Source: Asaia lannensis NBRC 102526 (GTDB lineage: Bacteria > Pseudomonadota > Alphaproteobacteria > Acetobacterales > Acetobacteraceae). From it: DNA of 64,000 nucleotides. Location of the stretch: assembly GCF_024054035.1 (NCBI RefSeq), contig NZ_JAMXQU010000008.1:62001-126000 (forward strand), written 5' to 3'. Both the position numbers and the translations under genes were made by a program. Numbering within the stretch: position 1 is the stretch's first letter; each line of letters opens with the position of its first letter. Under the pieces are notes generated by a model. That model was not told the origin of the DNA, ran no database searches, and saw only the letters and a list, made by a program, of their open reading frames with translations. Below are positions 55,269 through 61,395 of the stretch, one piece after another.

Positions 55269-56414
55269 ATGTGTGCGACAATTGCGGTCGGCGCGCGTAA
55301 TGTAGGAGCCCCGGGAGAAACAGGCGTTTCCACTTATGCGTCAAACCTGTGCGATGCCATACAACGTAATGGCGATCATGTAGGCATCGCGGGGGGTGGT
55401 GACATAATCAAAAAGCCGTACGCTCTGAGCAACAAACTGCGTCGCTTTTTTTTGTCCCTCAAAAAGCTACAGGTCCTCTCCTATCAGGAGCAGGAAGCAA
55501 TCTGGTCGAATGAGGATTTCTATCGAAAAATCCAGGTTCATTTTTCTACTTTTGGCCGGATTGCCACCACATGCGCCTCGTTCGCGCCGGATCTGGTTCA
55601 CTGGACCTATCCATATCCCGTTTGCTGGAACGGGGTTCCCAATGTCGTCACAGTTCACGACCTCGTTCCAATACTGCGGCCGGATCTGACCGGTATCAAC
55701 TCCGGTCGTATGGAGAAATTGCTTGAACAGTGTCTGGGCCAGGCGACTGCAATAGCGACGATATCCGATGCCGTTCGTCGTGATATCGAGGACGTATTCC
55801 CGCAGTTCAGGGACAAGGTTGTCGTGCTTGGTCAGTCAGTTTCTCTGCCAGTTGTCGACAGGATCGCGCCGGGGTCGAACAAGCCGGACAGCCCGTTCCT
55901 GTATTTCGGGTCTATCGAGAAGCGGAAAAATATACGAAGGCTGATTCTGGCGCATGGACGCAGCGGGACGAACCGCACTCTGATTTTGGTTGGTAATCAT
56001 GGCTTCGGGGCGGCAGCCGAAATGGCGGCAATCAATGATCATCCACGGCCTCATCTGGTTCGCCACATTCAGTGGTGTGAAAGACAGAAACTGTTCGACC
56101 TGATCGCGGGTGCTTGTGCCGTGCTGTTTCCTTCCCTGGCAGAGGGGTTTGGTCTGCCAATTCTGGAAGGAATGATGATCGGCACGCCTGTTCTCACGAG
56201 TAGACTTCATGCGATGGAAGAAGTCGCCGGTAATGCAGCGCTGCTCGTCGACCCGTACAATGTCGATGAATTGGCAGAAGCGATCCGGAATCTGGATAGA
56301 AACCTCGAGCTGAGGAACTTTCTCGCAATATCGGGATTGAACAGGGCAAAATATTTCTCAATGGATCGCTATGCGCTAAATGTAAAGAATATGTATTGCG
56401 GGATATCAACATAA
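55269..56414 (+). CDS. Glycosyltransferase family 4
   Basis: 381-aa GT-B glycosyltransferase. N-terminal domain begins IAVGARNVGAPGETGVSTYASNL; HWTYPYPVCWNGVPNVVTVHDLVP; the donor domain has LYFGSIEKRKNIRRLILAHGR and PSLAEGFGLPILEGMMIGTPVL. It starts 13 bp after the hydroxylase gene with AAGGTAAG upstream, so the three plus-strand genes form an operon. Likely sugar donor is GDP- or UDP-linked, not decidable here. Confidence 0.85.
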   Translation: MCATIAVGARNVGAPGETGVSTYASNLCDAIQRNGDHVGIAGGGDIIKKPYALSNKLRRFFLSLKKLQVLSYQEQEAIWSNEDFYRKIQVHFSTFGRIATTCASFAPDLVHWTYPYPVCWNGVPNVVTVHDLVPILRPDLTGINSGRMEKLLEQCLGQATAIATISDAVRRDIEDVFPQFRDKVVVLGQSVSLPVVDRIAPGSNKPDSPFLYFGSIEKRKNIRRLILAHGRSGTNRTLILVGNHGFGAAAEMAAINDHPRPHLVRHIQWCERQKLFDLIAGACAVLFPSLAEGFGLPILEGMMIGTPVLTSRLHAMEEVAGNAALLVDPYNVDELAEAIRNLDRNLELRNFLAISGLNRAKYFSMDRYALNVKNMYCGIST

Positions 56415-57032
56415 GCAAAAATTACCCCGGACTTCACTGGGTGGCTCTGCATCCGGCAAAATTCATGATATATCTTCGCGCTGGCGGTGGCTTGCACATC
56501 CGGTTGAACGTTAGGCGGGAAAGCTGTTTCTCGACGTATCGTAGCAATTGCAGGGCCTCTTTTCGAGACAATGACGCGCCTTGCGCATCATGATGCCTTT
56601 TCCCGGGGAGCTTCAGTCACAATGACGCTTGTGCGCTCGTTGCAATCTGCCGTGACTGTCGGGACAATTGCGGTGATCGTCTCGGCTGACCTCTAAACCC
56701 GCTCCTATCCGAGACCGCAATCGTTTGCCGTGTGATGGAAAGCCCATTGCGATAGGATGTCTTGGCATGATGCTGCAGCGTCTGTGTATATCATTTCAGC
56801 GAATACGCACCCGTCCACAAACACTCCCGCGGTGTAATCAGACACACTATTTTGACTCCAGATCAGTTTGACGTCGCATCGAATTGCCTGTTAGGGTTTC
56901 TGCGAGCGTCAGATCGCATCAAGGGCGATGCGAGATACTTCGGCGAACCATCTATGTTTCAGGTTCAAAGATGAACCTGATGCCGTGAAGGCGTGACGGC
57001 CAGTGCAAACGTGCCGTCATCTGGAAACCGTC
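56415..57032. other. Intergenic region and nitrate operon leader
   Basis: About 620 bp. The first 500 bp show no gene. TTGGCATGATGCTGCA at 56762-56777 resembles a sigma-54 promoter but its GG and GC doublets are one base too close. The last 75 bp form the structured leader described separately. Confidence 0.5.
56959..57019 (+). ncRNA. Putative ANTAR-target leader RNA of the nitrate operon
   Basis: Hairpin P1: an 8-bp stem TCAGGTTC/GAACCTGA around the hexaloop AAAGAT (56967-56972). Hairpin P2: GCCGTG with TGACGGC (one bulge) around the hexaloop AAGGCG (56988-56993). Both loops have A at position 1 and G at position 4, the hallmark of RNAs bound by ANTAR-domain antiterminators such as NasR/NasT. 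The ACGGC arm of P2 can instead pair with GCCGT at 57013-57017 to make a competing stem TGACGGC/GCCGTCA (56994-57019) just before the narK start. No T-tract follows, so control could act on translation. Confidence 0.5.
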
Positions 57033-58238
57033 ATGGACAGGGCCTTCCTCAAGGCAGGCAATCTGCCGACACTGATCGCAGCATTCCTGTATTTCGATTG
57101 CTCGTTCATGGTTTGGGTCCTGCTGGGACCGTTGGGCATTGCGATTTCTCATACCTTGGGCCTGAATGCGAGCCAGAAAGGTTTGCTGGTGGCAACGCCT
57201 GTGCTCGCCGGAGCTTTTTTCCGCGTGGTTCTCGGCGCATGTGTCGATGTGCTTGGTGCCCGCCATACGGCGATAATCGCCCAGATTGCTGTGATCCTGG
57301 GGTTGGTTATGACCTGGCTGATCGCGCCTTCTTCCTACGTGGCGATGTTTCCAGTGGCAATCATACTCGGTATCGCCGGAGCGTCGTTTGCCGTCGCCTT
57401 GCCTCTGGTATCCGGCTGGTACCCCCCACAATATCAGGGCACCGCGCTTGGTATTGCTGGAGCCGGTAATTCCGGCACAGCTCTGGCTGCGCTTGTCGCT
57501 CCAGGACTGGCAGTGAGGATTGGCTGGATCAATGTTCTGGGGCTCGCGACTCTGCCGCTGATTCTGGTGCTTCTTGTTTTCCTCGTGTTGGCCAAAGAGC
57601 CACCCCAGCGCCGTTCTGCAGGTGGCGTGCGTGCCTGGATCCCGCTGCTGCGATCGAGGGACGTGTGGGCCCTTATGGGAATGTACGCTGTTTCTTTCGG
57701 CGGCTTTGTCGGGCTTGCATCATTTCTGACAATCTACTTCAATGATCAATATGGTCTCAAACCTGCGACCGCTGGGTTATGCACTGCAATAATCGTATTT
57801 GCTGGATCTTTCGTGCGTCCACTGGGCGGTGCATTGGCCGATCGTATGGGTGGTACACTCGCATTATCCATTCTGTTCGGCGTCGTGTGCCTTATCTACC
57901 TATCGATCGGTATTGGTCTTCCCTCTTTCTTCTTTGTCTTCGTCACTTTTTTCGTCGGCATGATGGCTCTTGGACTTGCAAACGGCGCCGTGTTCCAACT
58001 GGTCCCAACCTGGTTCCCAAGGTCCGTCGGCATTCTGACTGGCCTTGTGGGCATGAGCGGCGGCCTGGGCGGGTTCTGTCTGCCGGTTCTTCTGGGCTCC
58101 GTACGTCACGCGACGGGCGGATACGGTGTCGCTTTTCTGCTATTTGGCTTCCTGTCGTTTTTGGGAATGGTAGCGTCCCTCAAGTCCCGTGAGCGCTATG
58201 GAAAAACGAGGGTCGCAACGCGGCAGGGGGCGTCGTGA
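57033..58238 (+). CDS. Nitrate/nitrite MFS transporter (NarK/NasA family)
   Basis: 401-aa, 12-TM major facilitator that imports nitrate (or exchanges nitrite). The nitrate-signature segment GIAGAGNSGTALAALVAPGLA and its second-half counterpart GLVGMSGGLGGFCLPVLLG are present; the first loop shows the MFS motif VLGACVDVLGAR. The ATG at 57033 is chosen; a GTG at 57003 lies inside the predicted leader hairpin. First gene of the nitrate assimilation operon; its stop overlaps the next small ORF by 4 nt. Confidence 0.9.
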   Translation: MDRAFLKAGNLPTLIAAFLYFDCSFMVWVLLGPLGIAISHTLGLNASQKGLLVATPVLAGAFFRVVLGACVDVLGARHTAIIAQIAVILGLVMTWLIAPSSYVAMFPVAIILGIAGASFAVALPLVSGWYPPQYQGTALGIAGAGNSGTALAALVAPGLAVRIGWINVLGLATLPLILVLLVFLVLAKEPPQRRSAGGVRAWIPLLRSRDVWALMGMYAVSFGGFVGLASFLTIYFNDQYGLKPATAGLCTAIIVFAGSFVRPLGGALADRMGGTLALSILFGVVCLIYLSIGIGLPSFFFVFVTFFVGMMALGLANGAVFQLVPTWFPRSVGILTGLVGMSGGLGGFCLPVLLGSVRHATGGYGVAFLLFGFLSFLGMVASLKSRERYGKTRVATRQGAS

Positions 58239-58504
58239 ACGTGCACGGGTTTGCTGCGTCAGAGCGATCTGATCGCTACGGGGCTGACTGGCTGCGGACA
58301 ACAGGATTTCGTGTGCAGCAAGAGGCGCTGCTTGGCGTATTTGTCGGCAGAGGCGGTCGAAATGCTCCAGCCATGCACGATCCCGGCGTAGGATGCAGTA
58401 TGTTCTCCGGCTCTACTGTCACGACGAGACCGAATGCCCGTGACGATGCTTCTTGCGTGCAGACAACTATGATCCAGTCTTGGAGAGGGATATTCCGGAA
58501 ATGA
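58235..58504 (+). CDS. Unknown 89-aa ORF between narK and nirBD
   Basis: 89-aa frame starting with GTG (58235) and ending TGA (58504). It overlaps the narK stop by 4 nt (GTGA) and the nirBD start by 4 nt (ATGA), so it exactly fills the gap in the operon. No domain is recognised; GADWLRTTGFRVQQEALLGV is the most protein-like part. Other frames in this stretch are also open, so chance is possible. If real, it may assist nitrite or nitrate reduction, but nothing in the sequence shows this. Confidence 0.4.
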   Translation: MNVHGFAASERSDRYGADWLRTTGFRVQQEALLGVFVGRGGRNAPAMHDPGVGCSMFSGSTVTTRPNARDDASCVQTTMIQSWRGIFRK

Positions 58505-61386
58505 CCGACAAGACAAATATCATCATAATCGGGAACGGTATGGTGGGGCATTATTGCCTAGAGCAGCTTGTAAGCTACGGACTTCATGAAATCCATACGA
58601 TTCACGTCTTCGGGGCGGAGCGACATGCTGCCTATGACAGAGTGCATCTGTCCGAGTACATGACTGCGCAGGACGCCTCTTCATTACTTCTGCATCGGGA
58701 GGATTTTCATGACGCTCATGGGATATCGCTTCATCTCGACACGCCCGTTGATGCCATCGACCGTAACACCCGGACGGTTCATACCGGACAGGGTAGCTTC
58801 CCCTACGAAATACTGGTGATTGCGACAGGGTCCTATCCTTTCGTACCCTCTATACCCGGTAGTTCCGGAACGGCCGGCCTAGTTTATCGCACGCTCGACG
58901 ATCTCGATGCGATCCGTGTTGCGGCTCAGGGAGCGAAACATGGCGTGGTGATCGGTGGTGGCCTGTTGGGACTCGAAGCTGCCAATGCAGTCAGGTCGCT
59001 CGAGTTGAGTGTGTCGGTCGTCGAATTTGCCCCTCGCCTGATGCCGGTTCAGCTCGATGATGAAGGGGGGCGCGCCTTGCGACATCGGATCGAGCGTATG
59101 GGCATAGACGTTCGTACGGCGCACGCAACACAAAGGATCGAGCCGGGGGATAATCTGAGGCACAGGCTTGTCTTTGCTGACGGTACGTCTCTGGAAACCG
59201 ATCTGGTCGTATTTTCCGCCGGGATTCGACCCAATGACGCGGTTGCACGTGAGTGTGGGCTAACAACAGGCGCGCGTGGCGGTATTGCGGTAGACGACCA
59301 CTGTCGCACTGATGACCCGCATGTCTTCGCTATTGGGGAGTGTGCTGCATGGCAAGGGCGTACCTTCGGTCTCGTTGCCCCCGGTTATGCCATGGCGCGC
59401 ACTGTTGCTGCCGTCATTGCAGGTGAAGAGGCAGCCTTCACAGGTGCCGATATGTCTACAAAGCTGAAGCTGCTCGGAGTGGATGTCGGGTCGATCGGGG
59501 ATGCCCAGGGTGCAGAGCCCGGGTCGACCAGCTATCGTTTTATTGGCGAAGCTGATGGAAGCTACCGGCGTCTGGTAGTCTCGGCAGATGGCAAGCGTGT
59601 GACGGGTGCTGTTCTTGTTGGTGATAATTCCTATTACGATACAATTCAGCAGTTCGTACAGAATGCTATCAGACTACCTGCCGATCCTGCGGCGCTGATT
59701 TTGCCGCGGGGAGAAGGGGCCGCGCTTTTAGGGGCTGATTCTCTCCCTGATACAGCGATGATCTGCTCATGCCATAATGTGACAAAAGGAACGATCAATG
59801 CGGCTATCGAACAGGGTTGTGCGGATTTCGGCGCCCTGAAGAAGCAGACCAAAGCATCGACGGGGTGCGGTGGTTGCGCTGGACTGCTCAAATCTGTCTT
59901 CCAGAATGAACTGGCTGCTCGCGGGATAGAAATCGATCATTCCCTATGCGAACATTTTTCCTATACCAGGCAGGAATTATACGCGCTGGTTCGGGTGCAC
60001 GGCATCCAGACGTTCAGCGAGTTGATGGACAGGTATGGCAATGGCGGTCTGGGATGCGATATCTGCAAGCCTGCCGTTGGCTCGATCCTGGCATCTGCAT
60101 GGAACAAACCGATCACCGATCCGGCATATATTCCGCTGCAGGACACGAATGACACCTTCATGGCCAATATGCAGAAAAATGGCACTTATTCCGTTATGCC
60201 GCGCATTGCAGGCGGCGAAATAACACCGGAAAAGCTGATTGTCCTGGGGCAGGTTGCCAAGAAGCATGGGCTCTATACGAAAATTACCGGTGGTCAGCGT
60301 ATCGATCTGTTCGGCGCACAGATCCATCAGCTCCCCGATATCTGGGCCGAACTTATAGAGGCCGGGTTTGAAACCGGTCACGCTTATGGAAAGTCGACCC
60401 GCACCGTTAAGTCATGCGTGGGGAGTACCTGGTGTCGATACGGCGTGCAGGATAGCGTGGGTCAGGCACTCGATCTCGAAAACCGCTATAAGGGTCTGCG
60501 TAGTCCGCACAAGCTGAAATTTGCGGTATCCGGCTGCACACGTGAATGCGCAGAGGCGCAGAGCAAGGATGTCGGGGTGATCGCCACTGAAAATGGCTGG
60601 AATCTGTACGTTTGCGGGAATGGTGGAATGCGTCCGCGGCATGCGGAGCTTTTTGCAACTGATCTCGATTCAGCGACACTTGTTCGATATATTGACCGCC
60701 TCCTGATGTTCTATATCCGGACTGCTGACAAATTGCAGAGAACTTCGGTATGGCGGGAAAATCTCGAGGGTGGAATCGAATACCTGCGGGATGTCATTAT
60801 CAACGACAGCCTTGGCATTGCTGATGAACTTGAGCGTCAGATGCAGGCCGTGGTGGATAGCTATCATTGCGAGTGGCGCGAGGCGCTTTCCGATAGCGAC
60901 AAGCTCAGGCGTTTCAGAACCTTCGTCAACGATACGCGTGCTGACCCCAACGTGAGAACGGTGCCTGAGCGCGATCAGATCAAGCCCGATGAAAACGGCC
61001 CTGGCTGTATTGCGGGCCCGGGTCCGACGGACTGGCAAAAGCTCTGTCAGGAGGAAGACCTTGTTCCCGGCTCGGGAGTCGTCGCCTGGTGGGAGGGCGC
61101 CCAGATCGCTCTCTTCTGCCTGCCTGCGACAATCTCGGCGCCTGCACAGGTTTTTGCCATCGATAATCACGATCCGTTCTCGAAAGCCAACGTGATCGGG
61201 CGAGGCATAGTGGGTGATTTGAAGGGAGAAATTGTTGTGGCTTCTCCGCTCTACAAACAGCATTTCCGCCTGCGTGACGGGGTGTGCCTTGAGGACGGTA
61301 CAGTATCACTCCGCGTGTGGGATGCGCGTATCAGGGAAGGAAACGTGGAAATTCGTGGCCGGGAGCCAGCATTGGAACCGGTCTGA
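58501..61386 (+). CDS. Assimilatory NAD(P)H nitrite reductase, NirB-NirD fusion
   Basis: 961-aa enzyme reducing nitrite to ammonium. In order: FAD/NAD(P) oxidoreductase (IIIIGNGMVGHYC at the start; second nucleotide motif GVVIGGGLLGLEAA), a BFD-type [2Fe-2S] domain with Cys422, Cys424, Cys456 and Cys459, the sirohaem/[4Fe-4S] half with Cys639, Cys645, Cys679 and Cys683, then from about residue 840 a Rieske-fold NirD domain (DWQKLCQEEDLVPGSGV...) fused in frame. NirD is usually a separate gene in bacteria. As in other NirD domains, classical Rieske Cys/His ligands are not evident. The ATG at 58501 is preceded by GAGG; a frame to 58453 adds 16 unrelated residues. Confidence 0.92.
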   Translation: MTDKTNIIIIGNGMVGHYCLEQLVSYGLHEIHTIHVFGAERHAAYDRVHLSEYMTAQDASSLLLHREDFHDAHGISLHLDTPVDAIDRNTRTVHTGQGSFPYEILVIATGSYPFVPSIPGSSGTAGLVYRTLDDLDAIRVAAQGAKHGVVIGGGLLGLEAANAVRSLELSVSVVEFAPRLMPVQLDDEGGRALRHRIERMGIDVRTAHATQRIEPGDNLRHRLVFADGTSLETDLVVFSAGIRPNDAVARECGLTTGARGGIAVDDHCRTDDPHVFAIGECAAWQGRTFGLVAPGYAMARTVAAVIAGEEAAFTGADMSTKLKLLGVDVGSIGDAQGAEPGSTSYRFIGEADGSYRRLVVSADGKRVTGAVLVGDNSYYDTIQQFVQNAIRLPADPAALILPRGEGAALLGADSLPDTAMICSCHNVTKGTINAAIEQGCADFGALKKQTKASTGCGGCAGLLKSVFQNELAARGIEIDHSLCEHFSYTRQELYALVRVHGIQTFSELMDRYGNGGLGCDICKPAVGSILASAWNKPITDPAYIPLQDTNDTFMANMQKNGTYSVMPRIAGGEITPEKLIVLGQVAKKHGLYTKITGGQRIDLFGAQIHQLPDIWAELIEAGFETGHAYGKSTRTVKSCVGSTWCRYGVQDSVGQALDLENRYKGLRSPHKLKFAVSGCTRECAEAQSKDVGVIATENGWNLYVCGNGGMRPRHAELFATDLDSATLVRYIDRLLMFYIRTADKLQRTSVWRENLEGGIEYLRDVIINDSLGIADELERQMQAVVDSYHCEWREALSDSDKLRRFRTFVNDTRADPNVRTVPERDQIKPDENGPGCIAGPGPTDWQKLCQEEDLVPGSGVVAWWEGAQIALFCLPATISAPAQVFAIDNHDPFSKANVIGRGIVGDLKGEIVVASPLYKQHFRLRDGVCLEDGTVSLRVWDARIREGNVEIRGREPALEPV

Positions 61387-61395
61387 CCCAAGGCG

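Noticed and set aside
56762-56777. Possible sigma-54 promoter (TTGGCATGATGCTGCA) ahead of the nitrate operon
   Set aside because: The GG and GC doublets are one base closer than the strict sigma-54 spacing, so it is not counted as a promoter.
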